Assembly (NCBI GenBank): GCA_023079485.1
Contig: CM041109.1
Location: 1,611,039 to 1,675,038 of the forward strand
Length of the DNA: 64,000 nt
Direction of reading: 5' to 3'
Source: Archilochus colubris
Taxonomy: Eukaryota; Chordata; Aves; Apodiformes; Trochilidae
Shown: one piece after another, positions 11,118-22,661 of the stretch
Layout: each line of letters starts with the position of its first letter
Position numbering within the stretch: the first letter of the stretch is position 1
Made by a program: the position numbers and the translations under genes
Notes under the pieces: generated by a model
Database searches by the model: none
What the model saw: the letters and a program-made list of their open reading frames with translations, nothing else
What the model was told of the DNA's origin: nothing

Positions 11118-11560
11118 CTACAAAAATGATAAAAGAGCCAGGGCAGCTTCTGCTAAGATCAAAGCTTAATCTGAGAGTCTACAACTCCAGAGCAGAGAGG
11201 ACCTGCCTGGAACAATGATGCCTCATAGCGTGTAAACGAGCAAAGAGTGCAGGAGAGCAGCTGCAGGTGTCAACCCATTTGTGTGATGTCCAGGGTGAAG
11301 CCTCAGGTTATGGGGACACCTGGACCAGTCATCAGGAAACAGTTCAAAGTGAGGCCCTGGAGGGCAAGGGGATGGCATCATCTGGTGAGGTGGGACACTC
11401 CTCAGTACTGGCTGCATCATCTGCCTGTGCTGACATGTCATTTCCCCTGGGAACATTTTGGCCTCTAATACTGTCACTTGAAAGCAGCCTGTGTGGTGGA
11501 ATGGGCACGTCATGGACAGGGAAATGAGAAGAGAAGGTTACAGGGCACCAGTAAAGCCTC
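11118..11560. repeat. Duplicated FK upstream block before FK-3, right part
   Basis: Resumes with AAGAGCCAGGGCAGCTTCTG and continues to the FK-3 promoter, matching 7284-7700 closely. Confidence 0.75.
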
Positions 11561-11581
11561 CAATTTTTTTAATTGTGCTGT

Positions 11582-11592
11582 TTTGCATGCAA
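11582..11592 (+). promoter_or_regulatory. TTTGCATGCAA upstream element, FK-3
   Basis: Identical to the FK-2 element and also 71 bp before the TATA box. Confidence 0.5.
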
Positions 11593-11662
11593 GATGAACT
11601 TGCTGGTAGCAAATTCCATGTGCAAAGGGTGCCTCTGAGCCTGGGGTGGTTGTCTGGAGCAG

Positions 11663-11730
11663 TATAAAAGGCAGTCCAACTGCAGGCTCCATCATTCACT
11701 TCTCTTGCCTTCTCCTGCTTGGTGAACAAG
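11663..11730 (+). promoter_or_regulatory. FK-3 core promoter and noncoding leader exon
   Basis: TATAAAA at 11663-11669; the leader ends at 11730 before GTAAG. The intron is 11731-12043 (313 bp). Confidence 0.88.
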
Positions 11731-12064
11731 GTAAGAAGCAAGTGCCTTTGACTCTCCTCTTCTATGTCCCTTTTCTCTTATGCAGTCGACAGAGTCTTTT
11801 CCTTGGTCATTTCCCTGAGGACCTTGACATTGATCAGAATTTCTCTCTTTTCTGTATTGAGGGGAAGTGGGAGGAAATCTTGGGTTCTCTTTGAAGGGAA
11901 ACCTGGACAACTGGGGATCCTAATGCTCTCCTCCTTGCTACTCAGCCTATCCCTGCTCCCCAGCCAGTGCCTTTTCTCTTGCTGAGCAGGCTGTCAGGCT
12001 GCACCTCACAGTCTGCCTCTGCTTTCCCTGCCCTCTCTCCCAGGTACACCTCTGTCCCACAGCC

Positions 12065-12364
12065 ATGTCCTGCTACGATCTGTGCCGTCCCTGTGGCCCA
12101 ACCCCACTGGCCAACAGCTGCAACGAGCCCTGTGTCAGGCAGTGCCAGGACTCCCGGGTGGTGATCCAGCCCTCTCCTGTGGTGGTCACCCTGCCTGGAC
12201 CCATCCTCAGCTCCTTCCCCCAGAACACCGCTGTGGGATCCACCACCTCTGCTGCTGTTGGCAACATCCTGAGTGCTGAAGGAGTGCCCATCAACTCTGG
12301 GGGCTTTGGCCTCTCTGGGCTTGGTGGTCGCTACTACTCTGGCAGGAGGTGCCTGCCCTGCTAA
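12065..12364 (+). CDS. Feather keratin FK-3, 99 aa (mosaic copy)
   Basis: Intact feather keratin with eight cysteines, the [13 protein letters not shown] core and the RRCLPC end. Its first half matches FK-4 to FK-7 (Val33, Gln35), while its second half matches FK-1 and FK-2 (Asn67, Ala71, Glu72). The switch lies somewhere between codons 36 and 66, a region identical in most copies. The pattern fits gene conversion or unequal crossing-over inside exon 2. The spliced leader, start and 3' UTR follow the FK pattern; the 3' UTR belongs to the longer version shared with FK-4 to FK-6. Confidence 0.97.
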   Translation: MSCYDLCRPCGPTPLANSCNEPCVRQCQDSRVVIQPSPVVVTLPGPILSSFPQNTAVGSTTSAAVGNILSAEGVPINSGGFGLSGLGGRYYSGRRCLPC

Positions 12365-12767
12365 AGCTGGGCTGGATGTCCAGTGAGTGCCTCGACCAGG
12401 AAGCCCCAAGCCAGGTGCTGGACTGAGGACGGAGCTGCTGGCCAGGCTTTCCAGATGGGCTGAGCCCCCTTGTGCCCTCCCGCAAGGTGCCAGCCTGTGC
12501 TGCCTGGAAACACGGCCACCTGATATCTTCTGCTTCTCCTGCTTTCTTCTCCACATCACAAGTGCCTGTTGTCTCCTGCTGCCCTGTGCCTTGGGTTCAT
12601 CCTGGAGGCAGTTGAGAGGGGCCCTGCTCATGCCCCTCAGCCCATGTGTGTGGGCAGAAGATGCATGTCCCATTGCTGTGCAGGGATGCCTGAGTGTCAG
12701 CTGCCCTTGGAGCAGCCTGGGAGGGGTCTCCTTGCCCGTGTCCTGCTTTGTTTCTCTCTTTACACTC

Positions 12768-12773
12768 ATTAAA
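12768..12773 (+). terminator. FK-3 poly(A) signal ATTAAA
   Basis: ATTAAA follows the longer FK 3' UTR, about 404 bases after the stop. Confidence 0.85.
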
Positions 12774-12914
12774 GTTGATGTTGCATTGTATCTTGAGTCT
12801 CCTTGTGTTCCTTCTCCTCCCTGGGTTGCTCAGCCAAGCTGGTCAGTGGGGAATTAGAGAATCTCAGTGCTACTGGATTGAAAATTACTTCTGGATATCT
12901 GTATTCAGGTGTAG

Positions 12915-13330
12915 ACAGCTGCCCTGTGTCTAGATGGCTTTTGAACATCTCCAAGGATGGAGACTCCATAGTGTCCCTGGATAACAACTTCCAGTTCTCT
13001 CTAACCCTCACAGTGAAAAATATGGTTTTTTTTCACATCAGATAGTACTTTCTATCATGACTTTCCTGCCCATTGCCTCTGATTCTTTCTATGGTCTGCA
13101 CTGAGAAAAGCCCAACTCCTTTCTCTTTGCACCTTCCCTTCAGATATTCAAGTATATCAATGAGTCCCCACCCCAAGCCTGCTCTACCCAGTTCTCAGCT
13201 TCCTGATATGTGTGATGCTCCAGGACCATCTTCATCTTCATGGCCTTTCATTTTACTTCCTCCAGGGTGCCATGGTTCTCTTTCACTGAGGAGGCTTGAA
13301 CTGGACACAGTACTCTCAGCATGTCCTGAA
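12915..13330 (-). mobile_element. CR1 LINE fragment
   Basis: On the minus strand this matches the C-terminal and 3' region of CR1. Markers are the block near 12944 (TCTCCAAGGATGGAGACTCC), the CCTCACAGTGAAAAA near 13007 and CTTGAACTGGACACAGTACT near 13297. The frame is broken and the 3' tail repeats are lost. Confidence 0.75.
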
Positions 13331-14974
13331 AATTGATGACTAAAGGGGAAGTATCAAGCCCCTCAACCTGATGGAAACACTTTGTGCAAAGCAAGCCAAG
13401 TTTCCAACAGTACAATGCATTTGGAAATGTGATCTCATACAGGGTAAAAAGGTGGCAGGAAGGATGTGGTGCACTTGTATCTTTTTGAGGAATTGAGAGT
13501 CAGTGTCCCACTGAAACAGTCACTTGAAGGGACTATCCTATATGTGTGACAAAGTCATCCAAACCCACCCACATCCCTTTGTCCTCAGCACCAGATTTTG
13601 TATAAGAGCAACACCCTGTGATGCCTTCCATGGCTCCAAGAATTGTCTGGTGTGTTGACAGATGGCCAAGGCATTCACCTTTGTTCCCAGATCATCACTT
13701 TGTGCCCCTCAGCTCCTTTTCTGAAGCTCTCAGCAGGACTGGAAGAGCTGCACACTCACTGCTTGGGAGTTTACCCAACCCGTGGCCCATGGCACTGAAG
13801 GGAGGGCATCTAACAAGTCATTCTCCATCCTTTGCACATCAGAGGAAGGAAAGAAAGAAACCTCCATGACTCGTTTGTCCTATCTTTCTGCCTTCCTGAC
13901 CTCAATGGAAAGCCCACCAAAATTAAGGAGGGAATTAACCTTGCTTGTGCATGGAATTGACATGTAACTGGTGATGGAGGAGAGGCAAGTTGTCTATTCC
14001 TTCTCCCCACGTGCTCCACAGGTGTTGTTTTGCCCTGTTCCACAAGTTCTGGCTTAGGCAGAGTGAGGGGCTCCTCCTGTTCTGCCCCACACACCATGGG
14101 GACCCTCAGAGTGCCTTTCCCTGTAGCTAAAGCCCTGTCTGCCCTGACAGAGCTGCTCTCAGCAACCCCATAGGCAGGAAGGCCCTAAGGAAACACCCTC
14201 TCCATCAACACTCATGAGCCATGCTGGGCTGGCAGCAGAAGCATAGTGGACTGAGAAGATGGTACCAGGGAGGGAGGGCAAAATCCAGAGTGTGTGGTCA
14301 GAGAGATCAGGATGCTTCAGGTCACTTAAGCTTTTGGGCAAACCCTAGTTATAGGCGTTGACTGGGAACTAGCATGAGTCAGGGGGACACTGCATATCTG
14401 AGTGTGCTGAAATACCTGGGAAGATGAAACAGATCTTTATGTCTACTTGCCTCTCGCATGTCCCTGGCCGTGTTCTCAGATCATGCATACCTCTGAGTCT
14501 CCTAGAAATCTTTCTGAGCTTTTTGCAATGCCTATTATTGAGTAAGTGTGTAGGATCAAAGAATAATTTCTTATAGACTTGAGATGAAGAAGGAAGAGTT
14601 GGGAAGCCCCAGTGCTGACTTTTACTGCAGTGGTGCGTGGAGGAGTAGAGTCAGTAGAGTCTGTGTGTTGGAGAGGAGTGGCTGCTCCGCAGACATCCTT
14701 TTGTTAATTGGAAACTTCTGGAGACTCTCAGATAGGGTCAGGATGGGAAAAGAGCAAAAGGATTTGTCTTGATGTCAAATTGTTGATTCCAAAACATTGC
14801 AGAGTAGAGAATGAAATGGGGAAGTACATACTTAAATTTGATGAAGTGGGATATAAGGTTGTGCAATGGATACGCTGACTTCTGACACAATATGCTGACT
14901 TCCGCCTTTTAAATCTGGCTTAGTATTTTAGGCTTGCAAGAAAACGTGTCCCATTCATTACAAGATTTTTTAAA
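13331..14974. other. FK-3/FK-4 spacer with a block shared with the FK-6 flank
   Basis: No gene recognised. About 13680-14330 matches 24215-24840 downstream of FK-6; both contain CATCACTTTGTGCCCCTCAG and a CCATGGGGACCCTCAGAGTG block. The part after 14340 has no clear paralogue in the window. Confidence 0.6.
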
Positions 14975-15206
14975 GCAAGGCCCTGGAGGGCAAGGAGATG
15001 GCATCATCTGGTGAGGTGGGAGACTCCTCAGTACTGGCTGCATCATCTGCCTCTACTGACGTGTCATTTCCCCTAGAAATATTTTGGTGTCTAATACTGT
15101 CACTTGAAAGCAGCCTGTGACTGAATGAGCATGTCACGGACAAGGAAATGAGAAGAGAAGGTTGCAGAGAACATAAGCAGAGTCCTTGTTTCTTTAATTG
15201 TGCTGT

Positions 15207-15217
15207 TTTGCATGCAA
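15207..15217 (+). promoter_or_regulatory. TTTGCATGCAA upstream element, FK-4
   Basis: Same sequence and same 71 bp distance to the TATA box as in FK-2 and FK-3. Confidence 0.5.
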
Positions 15218-15287
15218 GATGAACTTGCTGGCAGCACATTCCATGTGCAAAGGATGCCTCTGGGCCAGGGGTGGTTGACTGGGGCAG

Positions 15288-15355
15288 TATAAAAGGCAGT
15301 CCAACTGCAGGCTCCATCATTCACTTCTCTTGCCTTCTCCTGCTTGGTGAACAAG
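15288..15355 (+). promoter_or_regulatory. FK-4 core promoter and noncoding leader exon
   Basis: TATAAAA at 15288-15294; the leader ends at 15355 before GTAAG. The intron is 15356-15685 (330 bp). Confidence 0.88.
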
Positions 15356-15706
15356 GTAAGAAGCAAGTGCCTTTGACTCTTCTCTGTCCTTTTTCTCTTT
15401 CTCTTGTACCTTCGATTGAGTTTTTGCTTTTGTTGAGTTTTGCCGAGGAATGTGTTCCTTGACCCTTCTCCCAGCATCTCTGTTCTCTCTTTTCTGTATT
15501 GAGGGGATGTGGGAGGAAATCTTGGGTTCTCTTTGAATAGAAACCTGGACAACTGGGGATCCTAATGCTCTCCTCCTTGATACTCAGCCTGTCCCTGCTC
15601 CCCAGCCAGTGCCTTTTCTCTTGCTGAGCAGGCTGTCAGGCTGCACCTCACAGTCTGCCTCTGCTTTCCCTGCCTTCTCTCCCAGGTACACCTCTGTCCC
15701 ACAGCC

Positions 15707-16006
15707 ATGTCCTGCTACGATCTGTGCCGTCCCTGTGGCCCAACCCCACTGGCCAACAGCTGCAACGAGCCCTGTGTCAGGCAGTGCCAGGACTCCCGGG
15801 TGGTGATCCAGCCCTCTCCTGTGGTCGTCACCCTGCCTGGACCCATCCTCAGCTCCTTCCCCCAGAACACCGCTGTGGGATCCACCACCTCTGCTGCTGT
15901 TGGCAGCATCCTCAGTGAGGATGGAGTGCCCATCAACTCTGGGGGCTTTGGCCTCTCTGGGCTTGGTGGTCGCTACTACTCTGGCAGGAGGTGCCTGCCC
16001 TGCTAA
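15707..16006 (+). CDS. Feather keratin FK-4, 99 aa
   Basis: Intact feather keratin whose protein is identical to FK-5 and FK-6. It has eight cysteines, Val33/Gln35 at the core entry, Thr60-Thr61, and Ser67 with Glu71-Asp72 after the core. The DNA of the gene and about 800 bp of its 3' flank (to roughly 16800) is close to FK-6 and its flank, so these two copies are probably the product of a recent duplication. The start at MSCYDLC lies 21 bases into exon 2. Confidence 0.97.
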   Translation: MSCYDLCRPCGPTPLANSCNEPCVRQCQDSRVVIQPSPVVVTLPGPILSSFPQNTAVGSTTSAAVGSILSEDGVPINSGGFGLSGLGGRYYSGRRCLPC

Positions 16007-16409
16007 AGCTGGGCTGGATGTCCAGTGAGTGCCTCGACCAGGAAGCCCCAAGCCAGGTGCTGGACTGAGGACGGAGCTGCTGGCCAGGCTTTCCAGATGG
16101 GCTGAGCCCCCTTGTGCCCTCCTGCAAGGTGCCAGCCTGTGCTGTCTGGAAACACGGCCACCTGATGTCTTCTGCTTCTCCTGCTTTCTTCTCCACATCA
16201 GAAGTGCCTGTTGTCTCCTGCTGCCCTGTGCCTTGGGTTCATCCTGAAGGCAGTTGAGAGGCGCCCTGCTCACGCCCCTCAGCCCATGTGTGTGGGCAGA
16301 AGATGCGTGTCCCATTGCTGTGCAGGGGTGCCTGAGTGTCAGCTGCCCTTGGAGCAGCCTGGGAGGGGTCTCCTTGCCCGTGTCCTGCTTTGTTTCTCTC
16401 TTTACACTC

Positions 16410-16415
16410 ATTAAA
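16410..16415 (+). terminator. FK-4 poly(A) signal ATTAAA
   Basis: Same position relative to the longer FK 3' UTR as in FK-3. Confidence 0.85.
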
Positions 16416-16439
16416 GTTGATGTTGCATTGTATCTTGAG

Positions 16440-16810
16440 TCTCCTCGTGTTCCTTCCTCCTGGTATGACCAGCCAAGCTGGTATAGGTACAAATGGGATT
16501 TTACAGAGGGTAAAGCTTTAGTTGAAGGAATGTGTTGTGGTTGCCTAATTTTTGTGAGACTGAGAGCAGGTGTCCTACCGAAATTGTCAGCTGCAGGAGA
16601 GTGTTCTATACGTGGGACAAAGCCATGCAACATCACTCACATCCCTTTGTCCTGAGCAGCAGACTTCTTGTGTCTCTCAGAAAACCCCAGTGCTGTTTTC
16701 CATTGCCTCAAGGAACATGTAGCAGATGCCAAGGAGTTGTGTCCCTTCAGCTCTGCCCTCAGACCATCATGTTTTGCCCCTCAGCTCACTTCCTGAAGCA
16801 CTCACCGATG
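16440..16810. repeat. Duplicated FK 3'-flank block (copy B1)
   Basis: Matches about 23890-24270 behind FK-6, including TTCCTCCTGGTATGACCAGC at the start and AAAACCCCAGTGCTGTTTTC near 16681. No coding sequence is supported. Confidence 0.75.
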
Positions 16811-18500
16811 TTGGCAGAACTTCACAGTCACTGCTTGTAGCCCATGACACTGATCTGTGGGCACTTAGGAGGGTTTAAGTGTAACAGCTGATGCTGGACC
16901 TTCCTCATGCCTGGAGGAGCTGAATACTTCAAAGGCCATGGTCATTGGAAAAGACATGAGACAGTGGAAAAGTGCTTGGTGCTGTCCGGGTATGGAAAAG
17001 GTGCCCAGGATTTTCTTCAAGGGACATATGAGCCCCAAGTGAGGCTTGATTGTGACTTCCAGTTGATGAGCAATGCACTGAGCTACTGGAAAATTTTTCT
17101 GTAGAGGCTGAGTCCCACCTGGCCAGGCCTCTGCCTGTATTTTACTTCCTGTAATATCTCTTTGCCCTTCCCTCCTCCAAGCTCTTCTTCCAAAGCCTGA
17201 AACTGGAGGGAGACCCGAAGGAGTTTAAAGGCCATGTGGCAGTCAGAGTAGTTGTGTACAAGGAAACATGAGTTCTGAATTTCAATTTTTTTCTCCTCCC
17301 CTCCTTTCTGTAATCTCCATGGGGAATTCTTTGCCTCTGGCCCTTTGGTCCTGTTTCTGACAGATTCAGAGTGCTCTATGTGCTTTTCTGGCATTAAATG
17401 TATATATTTATACCAAAAAGCTACATCCTTGTCTTCACTTAAAAAAAGATGTCCTTCAAATCACCACCGTGTCCTTATCTGTTGGGACACCCTCTAGAAA
17501 TGCCCTCCCATCCATGATTGAATCCATGCTGAGCCATTAGGAGAAGCAAGATATAAACCAGGGAATGACAACAGTCTCTGAGGGGGTAGCGTGTGTCAGG
17601 ATGCTTGAGGCTTTAGACAGACCCTCAGTATGGGGCCTGGGTCAGGGACAGTGGAGAGATGCTAGGAAATGGTTCCTTTGCATTTAATCTTTTGCTTGTG
17701 GAAGAGTTTTAAGTGAAAACCCCATGGATGAAAAAGTGGTGTGCAGTATGGTTTGAGGGTAGTGAAAACCCTCTTGTGTTTGAAGGAAATCCTTCCAATT
17801 GCTTGCAGGGCTGCTTCTGTCAGTCACAGTGGAGATTTCTTAGATAAACATCTCCTGTGAATCTAAAATCTCCCTTCATCTTCCTGAGTGAGGAATTCAG
17901 CCTGGGGCATGGATCGTGGGCAATGTAAGAAGGCTTTGGAAGCCAGAAGAATTTTTTTTCTTAGGGGGTGTTTTCTGCAAGATAACAGCAGTGGCTGACT
18001 AATACTTGATGGAAAGCAATGTCATTCTTGCTGGAATCTTGTTCTGGTGATTGGGGAACTCCAGGCAATGGGGAAAGAGATGAGAAGGCAAAACAGGCTT
18101 ATTTGTTCAAAGGGCAACACAACATACCAAAGCAAGTTCAAGAATCCAACAGCATAGTCTCCCTGATGAAACAATAATGCTTAACAATGCTTGAAAGGCC
18201 TCAGAGGCACAGAGAGCAATGGAGTGGGCCAGTCACCACACAAATAAAGTCTGTGCTTTAATCCTTGGTTTGTAATTAAAAAAGTGCATTTGTTACAAGC
18301 CTGCCAGGCAAAAGCCTGCCTTGGGAGGCTAACATGCTGACATCACCTGAAAATATGGCACCACTCCACCCAGTTGGTTGAAATATCTGCTTAATTTTTG
18401 TTGCAAATTCCCCTGCAAATGTTTCAGCCTGTAATACTGTGACTTGAAAGGAGTTTGTATGGCTGAGTGTGCGTATCGTCAACAGGGAAATGAAAAGGCA
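16811..18500. other. FK-4/FK-5 spacer
   Basis: No gene recognised. Around 16890-17100 there is weak similarity to the FK-1 and FK-5 flanks (the GGACCTTCCTCATGCCTGGA block). From about 18360 the sequence becomes similar to the proximal upstream region of the other FK genes. Confidence 0.5.
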
Positions 18501-18627
18501 GCTTAGCAGGGAACATAAACAAGCATCTCATTTACTGAAATGGGATGTTTAGCATAAAATATGAGCTTAATGGTAAACACAGCATATTCCCAAAGGGTAC
18601 CTCTGTCCCTGGGGCAGTCTGGGGCAG

Positions 18628-18695
18628 TATAAAAGGCAGTCCAGCTGCAGGCTCCATCATTCACTTCTCTTGCCTTCTCCTGCTCGGTGAACAAG
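18628..18695 (+). promoter_or_regulatory. FK-5 core promoter and noncoding leader exon
   Basis: TATAAAA at 18628-18634; the leader ends at 18695. The donor is GTGAG rather than the GTAAG of FK-1 to FK-4 and FK-6. The intron is 18696-19015 (320 bp); its 5' half is unlike the other copies and its 3' half is the same. The upstream TTTGCATGCAA has decayed to a TTTAGCATAAAA-like sequence near 18547. Confidence 0.86.
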
Positions 18696-19036
18696 GTGAG
18701 TTACAACCTATTCTCCCTCACTCTGCTCTTCCTCTTGTTCTCCTCTTTCACCTGGAATTGTCACTGTAGATTCTACTGAGAGCATTGCTACTTCATCTTC
18801 CTCCCAGCATCTCTGTCCATCTATCCCAATGGCTTCAGATGGCAGAAGGTCTTGGACTTCCTTTATGGTTATCTCTTGGAGACTGAGGCTTTTCGATCTC
18901 TACTTCACCCTACTCAGCCTATCCCTGCTCCCCAGCCAGTGCCTTTTCTCTTGCTGAGCAGGCTGTCAGGCTGCACCTCACAGTCTGCCTCTGCTTTCCC
19001 TGCCCTCTCTCCCAGGTACACCTCTGTCCCACAGCC

Positions 19037-19336
19037 ATGTCCTGCTACGATCTGTGCCGTCCCTGTGGCCCAACCCCACTGGCCAACAGCTGCAACGAGC
19101 CCTGTGTCAGGCAGTGCCAGGACTCCCGGGTGGTGATCCAGCCCTCTCCTGTGGTGGTCACCCTGCCTGGACCCATCCTCAGCTCCTTCCCCCAGAACAC
19201 CGCTGTGGGATCCACCACCTCTGCTGCTGTTGGCAGCATCCTCAGTGAGGATGGAGTGCCCATCAACTCTGGGGGCTTTGGCCTCTCTGGGCTTGGTGGT
19301 CGCTACTACTCTGGCAGGAGGTGCCTGCCCTGCTAA
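19037..19336 (+). CDS. Feather keratin FK-5, 99 aa
   Basis: Intact feather keratin, protein identical to FK-4 and FK-6 (eight cysteines, Val33/Gln35, Ser67/Glu71/Asp72, RRCLPC end). Its coding exon matches FK-4, but its promoter, donor site and first half of the intron differ, and its 3' flank matches FK-1 instead. An identical protein within unlike surroundings suggests that exon 2 has been homogenised separately from the rest of the gene. Confidence 0.97.
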   Translation: MSCYDLCRPCGPTPLANSCNEPCVRQCQDSRVVIQPSPVVVTLPGPILSSFPQNTAVGSTTSAAVGSILSEDGVPINSGGFGLSGLGGRYYSGRRCLPC

Positions 19337-19742
19337 AGCTGGGCTGGATGTCCAGTGAGTGCCTCGACCAGGAAGCCCCAAGCCAGGTGCTGGACTGAGG
19401 ACGGAGCTGCTGGCCAGGCTTTCCAGATGGGCTGAGCCCCCTTGTGCCCTCCTGCAAGGTGCCAGCCTGTGCTGCCTGGAAACACGGCCACCTGCTGATG
19501 TCTTCTGCTTCTCCTGCTTTCTTCTCCACATCACAAGTGCCTGTTGTCTCCTGCTGCCCTGTGCCTTGGGTTCATCCTGGAGGCAGTTGAGAGGGGCCCT
19601 GCTCACGCCCGTCAGCCCATGTGTGTGGGCAGAAGATGCGTGTCCCATTGCTGTGCAGGGGTGCCTGAGTGTCAGCTGCCCTTGGAGCAGCCTGGGAGGG
19701 GTCTCCTTGCCCGTGTCCTGCTTTGTTTCTCTCTTTATACTC

Positions 19743-19748
19743 ATTAAA
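19743..19748 (+). terminator. FK-5 poly(A) signal ATTAAA
   Basis: ATTAAA at the end of the longer FK 3' UTR. Confidence 0.85.
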
Positions 19749-19779
19749 GTTGATGTTGCATTGTATCCTGAGTCTCCTC

Positions 19780-20499
19780 GTGTTCCTTCCCCTCCCTGGG
19801 ATACCTGGAGAAGCTGGTTCAGGGGAAAGGGGGGTGCAGTGGAGGTAAAAAGAGTGGGAGGTAGAGGGCCCTCCTTGGACCTTCCTCCTGTCTGGAGGAG
19901 GTTAGTACCCTCAAAGGCCATGGTCATGGGGAGAAAGATGAGATGGTGTAGTGTTGTGTTAGTGTCTTAATATGGGATAGGGTAGGTCGGTGTTTCCCCA
20001 AGGGACACATGGGCATCAAGTGAAGTTGGATACTGGGTTCCAGTTGATGGGCAAGCTATTGACCTGCTGGAAGATATTTCAGTGGAGGCTGACACACACC
20101 TTGCCAAGCCCTGACTCCATTTTACCACCTGCAATGCTTCCTTATCCTTCCATTATCCAAATCTTTCCAAGCACTGGAACTGGAGGGAGATCCAAAGCAG
20201 CTGAAGGGACACGTGGCAGCGTGGGCAATTAAGTCAAGGTAGAGGGACTCCACTGCCAATTTTGTGCAAAATTGTGACAGGTTGAGCACAAATGTGTAAA
20301 ATGTGTAAGGGAGGGAGCTGGACACGCAGGTGCTATCCTCCCTGATCTAAAAAGTTCGAGGAATGTTGGTGAGATATTCCGGAAACTCTGTGGAGGCCTG
20401 ACAGGGAGCAGGAATGACATCACCCAATGGAGTAGTCCCTTGGTCAAAACCATTAGGTGTTGTGGAGTCCTTTTACATGCGTGATTGTGTCCTGAAGAA
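19780..20499. repeat. Duplicated FK 3'-flank block (copy A2)
   Basis: Matches 5005-5720 behind FK-1. It is broken at about 20499 by a CR1 and continues at 21661. Confidence 0.75.
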
Positions 20500-21660
20500 T
20501 CAGAGAATCACAGAAAGTTGGAGGTTGGAAGGGACCTTGAAAGATCATTGAATCCAACCCCCCTGACAGAGCAGACTCACCTACAGGAGGTCATGTAGGA
20601 ACACCTCCAGGCAGGTTTTGAATGTCTCCAGAGAAGGAGACTCAACAGCCGCCCTGAGCAGCCTGTTCCAGTGCTCTGTCACCATCACAGTGATTTTTTT
20701 TCCTCATGTTTATATGGAACCTCCTACATTCAAGCTTGTATCTCCTGCCTTTTGTCCTATCATTGAGCGTAACAGAGAAGAGCTTGTCTTCATCTTCGTG
20801 GCTCTCTCCCTTTACATACTTATAAACATTAATGAGGTCACCCCTCATTCTCCTCTTCTCCAAGCTGAAGAGCCCCATCTCCCTCAGCCTTTCCTCATAA
20901 GGGAGATTTTCCACTCCCCTTCATCATCTTGGTGCCTCTTCTCTGGACTCTTTCAAGCAGTTCCCTGTCCTTCTTGAACTGAGATGCTCAGAACTGGACA
21001 CAATATTCCAGATGTGGCCTCACCAGGGCAGAGCAGAGGGGCGGGAGAACCTCTCTCGACCTTCTAACCACCCCCCTTCTAATGCCCCCCAGGATGCCAT
21101 TTGTCCTCTTGGCCACCAGGACACATTGCTGGCTCATGGTCATCCTTCCATTCACCAGCACCCCCAGGTCCCTTTCCCCTGTACTGCTCTCCAAGAACGC
21201 AGTCCCCAACCTGTACGGGTCCTTGGGGTTGTTCTTACCCAAATGTAAGACTCTACACTTGCCCTTGTTTTAATTCATTAAATTTTTTCCTTGCCCAATT
21301 CTCCATCCTGTCCAGGTCCCTTTGAACTGGAGCACAGACTTCTGGGGTGCCAGCCACTCTTCCTAGCTTTGTATCATCAGCAAACTTGCTGAGAAGACAC
21401 TCTGTCCCATCATCAAGGTCATTGATAAAGATGTTGAACAGGACTGGACCCAGCACTGATCCTTGGGTGACTCCATTGGTCACAGGTCTCCAGCTGGACT
21501 CTGCACCATTGATCAAAACCCTTTGGGGTCTATTGTGTAGACAGTTCTTGATCCACCTCACTGCAGATTCTCTATCCCACATTTTGTGAGTTTGCTCATG
21601 AGGATGCTATGGGAGACTGTCAAAAGCCTTGCTAAGACTTTTGGAGGAGAAGGCTCTTTT
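20500..21660 (-). mobile_element. 5'-truncated CR1 LINE with reverse-transcriptase remnant
   Basis: On the minus strand the element starts near 21660 inside the reverse-transcriptase domain and ends near 20500 with a degraded CTGTGATTCTCTGATTC tail. Three minus-strand pieces are recognisable in three different frames. Piece 21253-21582 carries the polymerase motif FADDTK and the [13 protein letters not shown] block. Piece 20988-21242 carries a RDLGVLVN block and [10 protein letters not shown]. Piece 20642-20914 carries the [11 protein letters not shown]-terminal motif. The frame changes make it inactive. It interrupts the FK flank block copied at 5005-5935, so the empty site is visible near 5709-5714. 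A short AAGAA at 20495-20499 and 21661-21665 may be the target duplication. Confidence 0.9.
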
Positions 21661-21880
21661 AAGAAAAGTGGCTCCAGAACAGATGCATAGTGAAAGCTTA
21701 CTCAGCTGCTGTGCAGACTGTGTCTGGAGAGGTCCCAGGCAGTGAATGTTTTGTCTCTCCAACCAAGCCACAGGCTGGGGAGACTGAGGGTGTGGTTCCC
21801 TGACAGATCTCTTCTCATTCCCTCCATCCCAAGCCACAGGCAATGTTTGGATTCTGCTCCTCTGGCATGTGTCAGGTAAG
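21661..21880. repeat. Duplicated FK 3'-flank block A2, part after the CR1
   Basis: Matches about 5720-5900, including GTGTCTGGAGAGGTCCC and the CCAAGCCACAGGCTGGGGAG stretch. Confidence 0.75.
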
Positions 21881-22620
21881 GTAGGAGGCACATTTTGTGC
21901 TGTCCTCCTCTGCCTGTCCTTGGAAAGGCTCATGGGTCCTGTTTGTTCCAGAGAAGGGTTGGGTGTCCTGTGGCAATCTTGCCAAGTCATGCCTGGTGTG
22001 TTGGCAATTGGGATGGCCAAAAAAGCTGTGGCAAAGACATTAGCAGGACAAATGATGTGTAATGACCAACAGGAAAGTGCCCTGGTCACATCCAGCTGTG
22101 CCAGAGGTGTCCAGGAATGCGTGTTGGTAGGGGACCAACCTTTGTTCTTTAGCAGAGGCATTTTGCTGTTTAAGGCAGGTAGTGCTGAAGGAGAGAAGAA
22201 AGGTGGCAAAAGAGCCAGGGCAGCTCCTGCTAAGATCAAAGCTTAATCTGAGAGTCTAAAAACCCAGACAAAAGAGGGAGCAACCTTGGAACAATGATGC
22301 CTCATTGCGCGTGAGGGAACACAGAGTGCAGGAAGCCAACTATTGGTGCCGACCCCTTTGTGTGATGTTCAGGCTGAAATCTCAGGTTAAGGGGACACCT
22401 GCCCCAGTCATCAGGAAACAGTTCCAAGTGAGGCCCTGAAGGGCAAGGAGATGGCATCATCTGGTGAGGCGGGACTCTCCTCAGCACTGACTGCATCATC
22501 TGCCTGTGCTGACGTGTTGTTTCCCCTGGAAATACTTTGGCCTCTAATACTGTCACTTGAAAGCAGCCTGTGTGGTGGAATGGGCACGTCATAGACAGGG
22601 AAATGAAAAGGCAGCGTTGC
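21881..22620. repeat. Duplicated FK upstream block, copy before FK-6
   Basis: Third copy of the block described at 6970-7700. It lacks the LTR (CCAGAGGTGTCCAGGAA near 22101 is uninterrupted) and the CR1. Confidence 0.78.
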
Positions 22621-22661
22621 AGGGAACATAAGCAGTGTCCTCATTTCTTTAATTGTGCTGT

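Noticed and set aside
21607..22239. 210-aa minus-strand ORF
   Set aside because: It joins the edge of the CR1 to the antisense of the FK upstream block; no family resemblance, and the paralogous blocks do not keep it.
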